The notes under the pieces: model-generated
The model's input: the letters and a program-made list of their open reading frames with translations, nothing else
The model's database searches: none
What the model was told of the DNA's origin: nothing
Program-made: the position numbers and the translations under genes
From: Mycoplasma phocimorsus
GTDB taxonomy: Bacteria; Bacillota_I; Bacilli_A; Mycoplasmatales; Metamycoplasmataceae
DNA length: 64,000 nucleotides
Assembly: GCF_030077875.1 (NCBI RefSeq)
Contig: NZ_JASEJT010000005.1
Span: forward strand, 161,431 to 225,430
Reading direction: 5' to 3'
In this document: in pieces, positions 31,479 to 44,538 of the stretch
How positions within the stretch are numbered: the stretch's first letter is position 1
Layout: the number at the start of each line of letters is the position of its first letter

Positions 31479-33387
31479 ATGAATAGTAAATATAAGAAGG
31501 TATTATCAGCGGGAGTATTTTCAACATTAGCACTAGTTAGTATTAGCGGAGCATTAATTAGTGCATACACTACTACACGAACTACATTTAAAATTAAATA
31601 TGAAAATATTCAACATATTATAGATAAAAATTTAACGAATGAATATGATAATAAAGTTAATACGCCTCTTAAAGTTCCTAAAACTAAAAAAGGATATATT
31701 TTTGTTAATTGAGAAGAAAAAGAAACTAAAATAGCTTTGGATAAAATTCCTTCTGGTTGAAATAGCGATATTATTCTTATTCCTTATGTTATTAAAGAAT
31801 ACAAAGATTTTAGTGCTACAAAGCAATTATTTTTATTGCAACTTTCAAATTATTCTAATAAAAATCTTGTTAATAATATTAAAAAATTAATTGCTGAAGA
31901 AGAAAAAGCACAAGGTTTTAATAAGTTTGATTTACAACAAGAAATCTTTAATAGTATTACAACTCTTAATAATATTTTAAATAAAGGAGCAGAAGAAAGT
32001 GTTAAAGCTTTTAAAAGAAAATTTAGTAATGATAAACTAGATATTTTAAGAGATAATCCATACAATAATAATGAGTTATTTACTGAAAGTAGTAATGAAT
32101 ATTCACAACTTGTTGAAAGCATTGATTCTTCATTTGAACAAATTAAAAAGAAAATGCAATTACAATTAGATTATTTATCTACTAATGAAGAATTTGAAAA
32201 TATGGTTAGTGAATATGAGCAGCAAACAGCAAAATTAATTAGAAATTTTAATGAAAAAGCTACGGAAATTAGAGATTATTATGTTAATTTTGAGTTAAGT
32301 GCCATTCAAAATATTTCAGAACTTGAAAATGAATTTAAAACTAATTCAGATTTAATTGAATTATTTAAAAAAGCCGAAGATTCTCTTGATAATATTTCTT
32401 TACTTTCAAAACATAAGCAATTACAGGAAAATTTAAAACTACGTTTAAATAAACTTATATTTGATATTAAAAGTGCTTTATTATTTAATAAAAAAAGTAA
32501 CAATAATCACACTTTTAGATCTTTTTTAAAAGTTGCTGCTGGCTTTGTTTCTTTAATTACTTTTGGTCTTATTAGTTACAAAGTAAGTAATACACTTATT
32601 AGAAAAAGAAGAGAAATAGAAAATGAAGAAAATGAGATTAAAGATGCGCAATTAGAAGCTGAAATTGAGAGAAATGTAAAGCAAAAATTTAAAGACTATC
32701 AAAATAGTAAACAATATTTAATAGATAAAAGAGCATGAAATTTGGAAAAATTAAAAAAAATTAAATTCTGCTTTTTCTAGTAAATATATATTTGATCTTG
32801 TTATTGAAGTTGACAGAAGCAATGAAAAAAATATTCTCCCCTTTTCACAACAACTTAGCGGAATGTGAGATAACTCCGATAAATCTAATCCTTATAAATT
32901 AAAATATAGCATGTTAGATGAAGAAAACAAGGGAAAAGATTTATTTTTTGTGCACCCTTATTGAACATCAGGAGAAGAGTATATTAAAAATGATAATAAA
33001 AATAAAAATTGAGAGTATAGAGATTGAATAAATAATAGAGAAATTTCGATTTTTTCTTCATTATATTATTTTGACTCAATACCTTATACACAAATTGAAA
33101 ATAGCTCTATAAATATTGGTTTTACTAAAAAATTTAAAAAAAACGAAAATAAATTTGAAGAAGAAGTTCAGACAAATGATTTATCATTAAAAGAACTAAT
33201 AGGAAAAGGATGAATAAAAAAAGAATGAATTAAAAGTAAAGCGAATGGTATATATAAAAATAAAGATCATATATTTATCAATGTTTATATTGAAGAAATG
33301 AGTGGAAATACCGAATTTGACAATGAAAAAAAAGAAGAATTTAAAAAACAAATAAATAAAGAAATTAAAGAAAAACACAAAAAATAA
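31479..33387 (+). pseudogene. two-TM surface protein, frameshifted at a poly-A tract
   Basis: Two frames make one family protein. The first (31479-32780, about 433 residues) has a signal anchor at about 8-29, the InlB-repeat-like domain at about 33-110 (NKVNTPLKVPKTKKGYIFVN-W ... GWNSDIILIPYVI), a long coiled-coil region at about 150-330, and a second TM at about 348-369 followed by RKRREIE. It then stops 14 codons after a TGA-coded Trp, just past a run of eight A (32753-32760). In the next frame the C-terminal domain continues without a stop from about 32765 to 33387 (SAFSSKYIFDLVIEVDRSNE ...). One A fewer would restore a 635-residue protein. It may be a phase-variable tract, slippage during expression, a young pseudogene or a sequencing error. 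Good Shine-Dalgarno (TAGGAG). Confidence 0.78.
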
Positions 33388-34110
33388 CTTTTCATTAAAC
33401 TTAAAAACTTTTTAAAATTTTTTCATTTTAAAAACAAAAGTAGTTTCATATTTAAATTTTAAAAAATTACACAAATTAAAAATTTACTATTTTTTAATAA
33501 ATAAAAAAACGCTTTCTTCTTTTTATTAAGATATCGCTTAAGTTTATAATTCAAAAAATATTTAATTTATTAAATTGACAAACTTTTTTATTTATATGTA
33601 ATTATTTTTTTATAAAAAAATAAAAACAAAAATATTTATTTAATATATTTTTTAATTGAAATTAATAAAATAATTGTCATATTTTTAAATAAAAAATAAC
33701 AGAAATATCCCAAACTAATGTAAAAATGGCATAAAATAAAAATAATAGCATTTTCATTTTTGCTCGCTAATAAAAATATTTATTTTTTCAAATTCTATTT
33801 TATTGCCAATTATTATTGATCTAAAAATAAAATTATATTTTACAATAAAGCGTTTTAATTTTCGAGTTAATAAAGGCTGTAAATTTCATTCTAGTTTTTT
33901 TGTTAATATTAAGACATCTCTATATTCTGTTGCTCTTTTGCATATCACTAAATTAATATATTTTTGGGAATATTCTATTATTAAGTCTATTTTTTTTAGA
34001 TCTTATTCAAATTGCAAATATAAAATACACATTAGTAGACTATAATAGCAAAATTTAACATAAAATTATCTTATATCACAACAGTTTGCAATGTGGCCAA
34101 AAGCAAAAAA
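33388..34110. other. gene-free stretch with a possible coding remnant
   Basis: About 720 AT-rich bases between the surface gene and prmC. On the minus strand 33715-34002 is a 96-codon open stretch under UGA=Trp (for example LILTKKLEWNLQPLLTRKLK) with no plausible start, preceded by a stop; it reads like a protein piece but I cannot place it. The plus-strand frame at 33803-34045 is its antisense and is less protein-like. No RNA gene or repeat stands out. Confidence 0.4.
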
Positions 34111-34854
34111 TTATTTTGTATTTTTATTTTTAAAACAAATTATTGCAAATCTTCAATGTTCATTCATATCTTTAAAAAATTCAATATCAAATTCTTTATA
34201 TTTTTTATTTTGAAAAATATTGTAAATGTGATCACTAATTTCTAAATAAAGTTTTCCATCTTTATTTAGAAATTTATCAAGATTTTTAATTATTTTTTCA
34301 TAAAAAAAGAATCCATCATTTTCAGCAAATAAAGCTTCATATGGCTCAAAATCAAGAACACTTGAAGGCAATTGTTCTTTTTTTGAAATATAAGGAGGAT
34401 TAGAAATAATATAATCAAATTTTTGTTTAATATTATCAAACATATTTGATTCTATTATTTCAACATCAAGATTATTTTCTTGTGCATTTATTTTAATTTG
34501 TTCAATTGCCTCTTTAGAATTATCGGCTAAACAAACTTTAACACTTCGATTAAAATTATTTTTAAGTGAAAGACCAATGCAGCCACTGCCTGCACATAAA
34601 TCCAAAATATATGCGCTGCGTTCGTATATTTTTTCTCTTTCTCTTAAATAAAAAAGATGAACCATTTCTTCTGTTTCATAACGAGGAATTAAAACATTTT
34701 TATTTATTTTAATTTTAGTATCAAAAAAATCAACATAACCCATAATTTTTTGAATTGGCATACCCATTTGAATTTCATTTAATTCATCATTAGATATAAC
34801 TTCTTCAAGATTATATCTTCTTTTTTCTCTTAATAAATCTTCTTTATTAGCCAT
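34111..34854 (-). CDS. prmC: peptide chain release factor N5-glutamine methyltransferase
   Basis: PrmC methylates the Gln of the GGQ motif in release factors, raising termination efficiency. 247 residues: substrate-binding N-terminal part with PIQKIMGYVDFFDTKI, then the Rossmann methyltransferase with ILDLCAGSGCIGLSL (SAM site) and catalytic NPPYI. Reading UGA as Trp extends it to the stop at 34111, giving the expected C-terminal HWRFAIICFK strand. It overlaps the prfA stop by one base, the usual prfA-prmC pairing. Confidence 0.94.
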
Positions 34855-35930
34855 TATAAACCTGATTTTGATAATTTTTCTGCTTGTTCAAAAGCTATTA
34901 ATGAATCAATAAGAATATTAATTTTACCTTCCATTACTGGTTTAAGTGATGTTGAAAAACTAATACGATGATCGGTAACACGATCTTGAGGATAATTATA
35001 AGTTCTAATTTTTTCGCTTCTATCACCATTACCAGCTAAAGCTCTAAATCCGCCTTCTTCTTCTTGTTTTTTTTGTAATTCTAAATCATATAATTTACTT
35101 TTTAAAACATTTAATGCCATTTCATAATTTTGGATTTGACTTCTACCATCTTGACAGGTTACAACTATCCCAGTAGGAATATGAGTTAAACGCACAGCAC
35201 TATCTGTAGTATTAACTGATTGACCGCCAGCACCAGAAGAACGGAAAACATCTCTTTTGATATCATTTTTATTAATTTCAATACTAATATTATCATCAAT
35301 TTCTGGCATAACCGTAACTGTTGCAGTTGAAGTATGAACTCTACCTTGAGTTTCAGTTACTGGAATTCTTTGTACACGATGAACTCCTGATTCAAATTTA
35401 AGTTTTGAGTAAGCATTTTCACCCTTAATTGAGAAAACTACTAATGAATAACCGCCTGTAGAAGTAGGATTAGAATCAATATATTTAACTCTCATATCAT
35501 TTGCTTCAGCTCATTTTATATACATTCTGTATAAATCGCCAGCAAAAATATTAGCTTCATCTCCACCGGCAGCCCCCCTAATTTCAATGATTACATCTTT
35601 ATTATCATTTTCATCTTTAGGAAGAAGAAGGATTTTTAATTCTTCTTCTAATTTTGGCATTTCTTCTTCAATATTAGTAATTTCTAACTTAGCAATTTCT
35701 GATAACTCTTCATCTTTTTCAAGTAACATTTCTTTAGCAGATGCCAAATCCTTTTCCAGTTTTAAATAATTAGCAAACTTAAAATAAATCTCTGATAAAT
35801 TATTATATTCTTTGTTTAATTTATTATATTCTTTAATATTATTAATAATCTCAGGTTTAGTTAATTCTTTTTCTAATTCCCTATACTTATTAAATAATCT
35901 CATTAATGAATCATACATAGCTTTTTTCAT
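34854..35930 (-). CDS. prfA: peptide chain release factor 1
   Basis: RF1 recognises UAA and UAG and triggers peptide release. 358 residues. The codon-reading tripeptide is PVT at about 190-192 within [18 protein letters not shown], which is RF1-type; the catalytic GGQ is at 235-237 in [10 protein letters not shown]. Having RF1 with no RF2 fits UGA as a Trp codon. TATAAT lies seven bases before the ATG and no Shine-Dalgarno is present. Confidence 0.96.
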
Positions 35931-35937
35931 AATTTTT

Positions 35938-35943
35938 ATTATA
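35938..35943 (-). promoter_or_regulatory. -10 box of prfA, leaderless spacing
   Basis: Minus-strand TATAAT, seven bases, then the prfA ATG. Confidence 0.6.
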
Positions 35944-35962
35944 TATTAAATGGTATTTTTTA

Positions 35963-35991
35963 CAAAAAAAACTTGCCTATCAAAGCAAGTG
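35963..35991 (-). terminator. terminator of glyA
   Basis: Minus-strand stem ACTTGC/GCAAGT followed by eight T, 16 bases after the glyA stop. Confidence 0.85.
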
Positions 35992-36006
35992 CAATTTGTA
36001 AAAAAA

Positions 36007-37260
36007 TTAATAATATGACTTTTTAATTGGAAATTTTTTTGTTAATTTTTTAATAGCTTTTAAACTTTTGATTTTATTTTCTTCAGAAGGATCTTTTAAA
36101 TATGAATCCATAATATTTGCTAAATAAATAAACTCTTTTTGTCCAAAACCTCTTGAAGTCATAGCAGCTGTTCCTAGTCTAATTCCAGATGAAATAAAAG
36201 GACTTTGTGTGTCAAAAGGAATAGTATTTTTATTAGCCGTAATATTAATTTGACTTAATAATTCCTCACATTCTTTACCATTTTTATTATATGTTTCTAA
36301 TACATTTAATATAAATAAGTGATTATCAGTTCCATTTGAAACAACTTTAGCACCTAATAATTTGAAAGTTTCGCTAAAAGCTTTTGCATTGTCAACTATA
36401 TTTTGAGCATATTCTTCAAAAAAAGGTTGAAGCGCTTCTTCAAAAGCTACAGCTTTTCCAGCAATAGCATGGAATAAAGGTCCTCCTTGATAACCAGGAA
36501 ATACTCATCTATTAATTTTAGCTGCAAGAGTTTCATCATTTGTCATAATAATAGCTCCTCTTCCACCTCTAAGTGTTTTATGAGTTGTTGAAGTAATTAA
36601 ATGAGCATATTCAACTGGTGAAGGATGAACTTTTCCAGCAATTAATCCAGCTATATGGGCAATATCAGCCATTAACTTTGCTCCCACTTCATCAGCTATT
36701 TCTCTAAATTTTTTAAAATCAATTGTACGAGAATAAGCAGAATAACCACAAATAATAACATCAGGCTTAACTTCTTTTGCTATTTCTAAAACTTTATCGT
36801 AGTCAATAACTCCTTCTTCATTAACATCATAAGTAAATGAATCATAAAAAATCCCACTAAATGAAATTTTATAACCATGTGTTAAGTGTCCGCCAGATTG
36901 CAAAGACATTCCTAATAGTCTACCTCTTCTATCATTAGGCATTAAGGCAGCTAATGCAGCAGCATTGGCTACTGAGCCTGAATAAGGTTGAACATTAGCA
37001 TATTTAACGTTAAAAATTGCTTTTAAACGATCGATAGCCACTTGTTCAACGACATCCACATTTTCACAACCGCCATAATATCTTTTACCTGGATAACCTT
37101 CACCATACTTATTAGTTAAAACTGATCCTTGTGCTTTTAAAACTTGTTGGCTAACATAGTTTTCGCTAGCAATAAGTTCAATATGCTCTTTTTGTCTTTT
37201 AAATTCTTTATTAATTGCATTTTGAACAACTTTATCTTTTAAAAATATTTTTTTATACAT
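36007..37260 (-). CDS. glyA: serine hydroxymethyltransferase
   Basis: PLP enzyme interconverting serine and glycine with tetrahydrofolate, the source of one-carbon units. 417 residues: [30 protein letters not shown], and the PLP Lys at about 228 in [27 protein letters not shown] near the C-terminus. TGA codons are read as Trp (NRWVFPG). AAAGGAT Shine-Dalgarno; divergent from rnhB. Confidence 0.97.
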
Positions 37261-37392
37261 ATCTATCCTTTACTAAAGATTTAATAACTTAATTTTAATT
37301 AATAAAAATAAAAATGCTTCTTTTTATATTAAATTTTATTTGTTTTAATTTTTAAATAAAGCAAGTTAAGCAAAAAATCTTTAATTAATACA

Positions 37393-37398
37393 TATAAT
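37393..37398 (+). promoter_or_regulatory. -10 box of rnhB, leaderless spacing
   Basis: TATAAT seven bases before the rnhB ATG; no Shine-Dalgarno. Confidence 0.6.
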
Positions 37399-37405
37399 TT
37401 AAAAT

Positions 37406-37993
37406 ATGCATAATTTTGAAAAAGAACTAAAACAAAAATTTATAGTTGGTTGTGATGAAGTTGGACGAGGTTGTTGTGCAGGGCCATTAGTAGCCAGTTG
37501 TGTAATGTTACCTTATGATTTTAAGAATGAATTAATTAATGATTCTAAGAAATTATCTGAATCTAATCGAAAAAAATTAGAAGAAATTATTAAAAAAAAT
37601 GCAATTGAATTTTATATTGAATTTATAGAACCACAAATAGTTGATAAATTAAATCCTAAAGCCAGCAGTAAACTAGCTATGAAAAGGTGCGTTGAAAAAT
37701 TTCGTAACAATATTGAATTAGTAATAACTGATTTTGAAAAAATTGATATTAATTTAAAACAAATTAATTTAATTAAAGGTGATGAAAAAAGTTTAAATGT
37801 TGCTGCTGCTTCAATTCTTGCTAAAGTTGCAAGAGATGAATACATGAAAGAAATAGCTTTAACTTATCCTGAATATCATTTTGAATTGCATAAAGGCTAT
37901 AATACCAAATTACATCAAATCGCTCTTGAAAAGTTTGGTGTAACACCAATTCATCGGCTTTCTTATAAAAATATTAAAAAGATATTAAATTAA
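37406..37993 (+). CDS. rnhB: ribonuclease HII
   Basis: Removes ribonucleotides from DNA and RNA of RNA-DNA hybrids. 195 residues with the DEVGRG motif in VGCDEVGRGCCAGPLVAS, DSKKLSESNRKKL, and the later catalytic Asp region NVAAASILAKVARDEYM. Normal length. No terminator is obvious between it and lysS. Confidence 0.95.
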   Translation: MHNFEKELKQKFIVGCDEVGRGCCAGPLVASCVMLPYDFKNELINDSKKLSESNRKKLEEIIKKNAIEFYIEFIEPQIVDKLNPKASSKLAMKRCVEKFRNNIELVITDFEKIDINLKQINLIKGDEKSLNVAAASILAKVARDEYMKEIALTYPEYHFELHKGYNTKLHQIALEKFGVTPIHRLSYKNIKKILN

Positions 37994-38093
37994 AATTTTT
38001 ATTAAAATATATTGTTGCTTTTAGTTAATATTTTTTGTTTAAATTAACTAATTGTAATAAAATTAAATATATATTTACTTTTAAGGAGAAAAT

Positions 38094-39575
<1,482 letters not shown>

Positions 39576-39578
39576 TTT

Positions 39579-40220
39579 ATGTCAAAATTTATAAATAAAT
39601 CAAATGAGCAATTTTGAAATGAGTTATTTGCTTTAGAAAAAAGTGGAAACTTGTCTATTTTACTTAAAGAGATTAATAAATATTATGAAGAATATTTTTT
39701 ATTTAAAGATATTCAAAATGAACTAACAAAATATAAAGAATATGTCTTAAACTTGCCTTTAAAAATTAAACAACAAAACATTTTGAAGATTTTAAATGAT
39801 ATAAAAAATTCAACATTTTTAGGATTAATTAATTGAAAAGATTCTGAAGAAGATGTTAAGGTTATGTATATTGATTTAATTACTAGTATGATTAGAAATC
39901 CACAAGTAAATTCAACAAAAAGATACGTTTTATTTAAATCATTAGAATTAAATAATGTTGATATTAAAATTGAAACTGAAGGCTTTATTCTTAAAACTTT
40001 TGAAACAGATTTTTTAAATTCGCCTTCTTTCCTTAAAAAATCAAAAAAAATTGAAGATGCACTTTCTAAGTATATTTCAGTTAATGATATAGCACAACAA
40101 TTGCTTCTTCAAGAGCATTTAAACAATTTTCCAAATTCAGAAAAAATTAATGAAAAATCAATAAAAACTATTATAAATAAAGCTTGTAAGCTTTTAAATA
40201 TCAAAGATATTAATATATAA
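39579..40220 (+). CDS. hypothetical protein (DUF3196-like, tentative)
   Basis: 213 residues, all helical in appearance, starting MSKFINKSNEQFWNELFALE, with a TGA-coded Trp in the middle. No membrane segment or catalytic motif is seen. It begins three bases after lysS, so it is probably co-transcribed. The helical-repeat character resembles mycoplasma DUF3196 proteins; this is weak. Confidence 0.7.
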
Positions 40221-40279
40221 AAATAATGGTTACATATATAATATAGTAATATTTATTTTATATGAAGAAAGAGAGAAAT

Positions 40280-41605
40280 ATGACAAAAATAAATCATTTA
40301 GAAAGTAGTGCACAAATAGAAGTTATTGTAAGTGTTGATTCTAAACTTTGAACAGTAGCTCGTGAAAATGCTGTTAAATTTTTACAATCTCAACAAAAGG
40401 TTAAAGGTTTTAGACCAGGACATGTTCCAGCAAATTTACTTAGACCACTTTCAGAATTTGAAATTAATAATAGAGCAATTTCTAAATTATTTCCAAAAAT
40501 TCAAGATGAAGCATATGATGCTGTTAAAGATAATACAAAAATTATTGGTAGACCAATACTTAATGTGGTTAAAATGGATGCTAATGAACTTGAAGTTTCA
40601 TTTAAATATCCAACGCTTCCAACAAGATTTGATCTAGATTTTTCTAATTTAAATTTAAAACTTGAATCTAAAGAAATTACAAGCATAGATGTAGAAAAAG
40701 CCATTAAATCTTCACTTGCTAATAAATATGCACTTTGAACTTCTTCAGAAGATGGCGTAAAAGAAGATAGCAAAATTAATATTAGTTTTAGTGGTAAAAT
40801 TGGAGGCAAAGAGTTTGAGGGTGGTGATGCTGACAATCTTGACATTATTATGGGAGAAAACAGTTTTTTGCCAGAATTTGAACAACAATTAATTGGTCTT
40901 AAAAAAGGTGAACCAACTGAAATTAAAGTTATATTACCTAAAAATTATGGAAATGAAGAAATTGAAGGAAAAGAAGCTATTTTTACTGTAACAATTAATT
41001 CAATTGAAAATAGATCTTTCCCAGAAATTAATGATGAATTTGTTAAAAATTTAAAAAACACTAATTATACAAACTATGAAGAAATGTTTCAATTCTTTAA
41101 AGAAAATGAAATTAAGCATGCTATAGTATTTGCTAAAGATAAAATTGTTAATGATGCAATTAATAAATTAATTGAAACTAATAAAATTCCTACTGCTGAA
41201 ATTATGATTAATGAAGAATTAAAGGCTGTAGAAAACAGATTTAATGAAAAAATCAAAAATTTAGGATTTACAAAAGAAGATTATTTCCAATATACAGATT
41301 ACACACCTGAAAAATTACAAGAAGAATTAAAATTTGAAGCTGCTAAAAATGTTCAAAGAAAACTTGTTAATATGTGAATTATTGAACAATTAGGATTAAC
41401 TGTAGATAAAGAAGAAATTAATAATTTTTATGAACAAAGAGCTAAAGAATTTAATGTTAGTGTTGATAAAGTTAAAAAATTACAACCAGAGTATGCTGTT
41501 TTTGAAATGTTATTAAATGATAAATTCTTTGATGAATTTATAAAAGTTCTAGATGCAGAAGGTCATGCTTTACTTGTTGAAGGGAAATTAGTATATTTCA
41601 AATAA
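40280..41605 (+). CDS. tig: trigger factor (canonical copy)
   Basis: Ribosome-bound chaperone with peptidyl-prolyl isomerase activity. 441 residues: the ribosome-binding signature VKGFRPGHVPANLLR at about 49-63, the FKBP domain at about 160-245 (KINISFSGKIGGKEFEGGDA ... NSFLPEFEQQLIGLKKGE), and the helical C-terminal domain. An in-frame ATG lies six codons upstream at 40262, but the purine-rich AGAAAGAGAG before 40280 and homology favour 40280. Its paralogue at 14834 lacks the ribosome signature. Confidence 0.95.
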
Positions 41606-41625
41606 TGCCTAAATAGGCATTTTTT
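41602..41625 (+). terminator. terminator of tig
   Basis: AATGCCT/AGGCATT stem overlapping the stop codon, then T6. Confidence 0.85.
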
Positions 41626-41641
41626 GATATTTTTATAAATT

Positions 41642-42976
41642 ATGTTTATAGATACAATTGCAGCAATAAGTTCAGGCGCTAAAGTAAACCAACCTATTGG
41701 TATAGTTAGAATGTCTGGAACTGATAGTATTAGTATTTTGAAAAAAATATTTAAAGGACATATTCCTCCATTTGACACTAATAAAAAATTTATTCAATAT
41801 GGATATATTTATGATGGCGATAAATTAGTCGATGAAGTTTTGGTAATGATTTATTATGCTAATCAAACATATACTGGTGAAACTATGATAGAAATAAACT
41901 GTCATGGTGGAATCGTAGTTTCAAATTGAATTTTAGAACTTCTTTTAGCTAATGGTGCTCGTTTAGCTAAAAATGGCGAATTTACACAAAGAGCATTTTT
42001 AAATGGCAAAATAGATTTAACAAAAGCTGATGCAATTCATGACATGATTTTTGCTAAAACTAAATCACAAGTGGAGCTTTCAGCAAACAAGTTTTTGATG
42101 AAAACTTTTAATTATTTAGAAAAAATTATTCATGAATTAGAATTTTATATTGCTAATTTAGAAGCTAATATTGATTATCCTGAATATCTTGATATAGAAG
42201 ATATTAATAACGAAAAATTTATGCATGCATTAATTGAAATTTCTAAAAAATTAGAAAAAATGATTCAAAAATCACAACGTAATATTAAAATTTTTGAAGG
42301 AATTAAGATTGTAATTTTAGGTAAACCAAATGTTGGTAAAAGTTCACTTTTAAATGCTCTTATAAAAGAAGAAAAAGCGATTGTAACTGATATTGAAGGA
42401 ACTACAACTGATTTAATTGAAACATCAATTCAAATTGATAATATACTTTTTAAAATAATTGATACAGCAGGAATTAGACAGGCAAAAAATAAAATTGAAA
42501 AAATAGGTATTGAAAAAGGACTTAAATATCTTGAAAGTGCTGATATTATTATTCACTTAATTGATGATCGAGCAGAAAATGAATATGATAATCAAATTGT
42601 AGAAAAAGCCAAAGAATTTAATATTAAATACATCAAAGTTAAAAATAAAAGTGATATTAATTTTGAACAAGGAATTATTAATATTTCTGCATTAAATAAT
42701 GATATTAATGATTTAGAAAAAATTCTTATTAATGATTATAAAGATATTGATTATTCTTCTGAGGATTCAACAAATAATATTAGACAACTTTCATTAATAA
42801 GACAAGCAAAAGCATCAATTGATGAAAGTATTCAAGCACTTGAAGATGGCATGACTCCAGATATAGTTATTATTGATGTCAATAAAGCATGAGAAAGTCT
42901 TAAGGAAATAACAGGCGATGTAAATCGTGAAGATCTTCTTGATGCTTTATTCAAAAATTTCTGTTTAGGAAAATAA
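41642..42976 (+). CDS. mnmE: tRNA modification GTPase MnmE
   Basis: With MnmG it installs the carboxymethylaminomethyl group on U34 of tRNAs, complementing MnmA at 1888. 444 residues: N-terminal folate-binding domain (DTIAAISSGAKVNQPIGIVR, TGETMIEINCHGG), then the G domain with GKPNVGKSSLLNAL, EGTTTD and DTAGIRQ, and the C-terminal family tail FCLGK (Cys for catalysis). TGA-coded Trp at three places. First gene of mnmE-tatD-rsmA-pepC. Confidence 0.97.
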
Positions 42977-42977
42977 G

Positions 42978-43763
42978 ATGAAATTTGTCGATATTCATAC
43001 ACACCCTTTAAAAACTTATTATGAAAATCCATATCAAGCTATTTCAAATTCACTTGATAAAAGTGTAGCTTTTTTAGGGTTAACAGGTTGCGATTTAAAT
43101 GAAGATCAAGAAATTTTAAATTTAATTTCTTTATTTAAAAAAGAAAATGAAAAAGTTAAAAAACTTTTTGGCGTAATTGGTATTCATCCTAATAATTCAA
43201 CAAGTTTACTTGAAATTAAAAAATTGGAGTTACTTATTAATGAAGATGTTAAAGCTATTGGTGAAATTGGATTAGATTATTCTAGAGATAATAATCCGCC
43301 AAAAGAATTGCAAAAACAAATATTTGAAGCACAAATTAATCTTGCTATTAAATATAAATTACCAGTTGTAATTCATCTTCGCGATGCCGAAGAAGATGTT
43401 TATGAAATTCTTAAAAAATATAAAGAGGCTAATTTAAAATTCGTAATTCATACTTTTTCTCAAGATTTAGAATATGCTAAAAAAATTTATGATTTAGGAG
43501 GCTATTTTTCTTTTAGTGGAGTTTGCACTTATAAAAATGCGAATAAAACTAGAGAAGTAATAAAATGAGTTCCATTAGATCGTATTTTTAGTGAAACTGA
43601 TGCTCCATATTTAACTCCATTTCCTCATCGTGGAGAAATTAATTATTCTAATTATGTTCGCTACACTGTATTCTTTATGGCAGGATTAAAGAATATTTCA
43701 CCAGATGAGCTAGCTCAAAAAATATATAAAAATACAAAAAGGTTTTTCAATTTATATGGATAA
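42978..43763 (+). CDS. tatD: TatD-family deoxyribonuclease
   Basis: Metal-dependent amidohydrolase-fold DNase. 261 residues: VDIHTHPL (metal His pair), GVIGIHPNN, AIGEIGLDY (Glu ligand), PVVIHLRDAEED, FVIHTFSQ, and SETDAPYL (final Asp ligand). It starts one base after mnmE and overlaps rsmA by eight bases; tatD beside rsmA/ksgA is a common bacterial pairing. Confidence 0.94.
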
Positions 43764-44538
43764 GGTAATAGCAAAAAAGAAGTTTGGTCAAAACTTCTTA
43801 AAAGATAAAAATATAAAAAATGCAATTGTAGAAAGTGCTAATATTACTCCAAATGAAATTATTGTTGAAATTGGACCTGGCACTGGAGCTATAACCAGTT
43901 TAATTCTTCAAAATAATGTTAAATTGATTGCTTATGAAATTGATAACGATTTAGCAAGTAGATTAGAAAAACAATTTAAAAATGATAATTTTACCCTTAT
44001 TAATAAGGATGTTCTTGAATGCGAATTTCCTAAGCAAAAATTTAAAGTAATTGCAAATATTCCCTATTATATTACAAGTGATATACTTTTTAAATTATTT
44101 GATAATTATAAAAATATTTCTCTTGCAATTATAATGATGCAAAAGGAAGTTGCAGACCGTCTAATTGCTAAAGAAAATACTGCAAATTATTCTAAACTGA
44201 CAATGGTGAATAATATTTATTGTGAAACTCAAAAACTTTTTGATGTTCCAAATTTTGCATTTGAGCCAGCTCCTAAGGTTACAAGTTCAGTTGTTAAAAT
44301 GACTTTTAAAAATAATATAGAACCAAATCATTTTAAAATACGAAAATTTATAGCTAATTGTTTTCGTTTTAGAAGAAAATTTTTGACAAAAAATTTAGAA
44401 AATATTTATAAAAAAGAAGAAGTTATGCAAGCACTTTCCTCTTTAAAATTAAATATTAATTCAAGAGCTCAAGAATTAAGTCTTGAGACCATCATTAAAT
44501 TAATGAAAATATTAGAAAGAAGTAATAATGATAACTAA
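43756..44538 (+). CDS. rsmA: 16S rRNA dimethyladenosine transferase
   Basis: KsgA/RsmA dimethylates A1518 and A1519 of 16S rRNA late in 30S assembly. 260 residues: KKKFGQNFLKDKNI, SAM site VEIGPGTGAITSLIL, and catalytic NIPYYITSDIL, then FEPAPKVTSSVVKM. Overlaps tatD by eight bases and the downstream peptidase by 11. Confidence 0.96.
   Translation: MDKVIAKKKFGQNFLKDKNIKNAIVESANITPNEIIVEIGPGTGAITSLILQNNVKLIAYEIDNDLASRLEKQFKNDNFTLINKDVLECEFPKQKFKVIANIPYYITSDILFKLFDNYKNISLAIIMMQKEVADRLIAKENTANYSKLTMVNNIYCETQKLFDVPNFAFEPAPKVTSSVVKMTFKNNIEPNHFKIRKFIANCFRFRRKFLTKNLENIYKKEEVMQALSSLKLNINSRAQELSLETIIKLMKILERSNNDN

Noticed and set aside
33196..33378. Phe-rich minus-strand frame opposite the end of the frameshifted surface gene.
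   Set aside because: Composition (poly-Phe) is the mirror of a Lys-rich coding strand; not a gene.
33803..34045. 80-codon plus-strand frame in the gap before prmC.
   Set aside because: No Shine-Dalgarno, very high Phe/Ile content, and the opposite strand is more protein-like.
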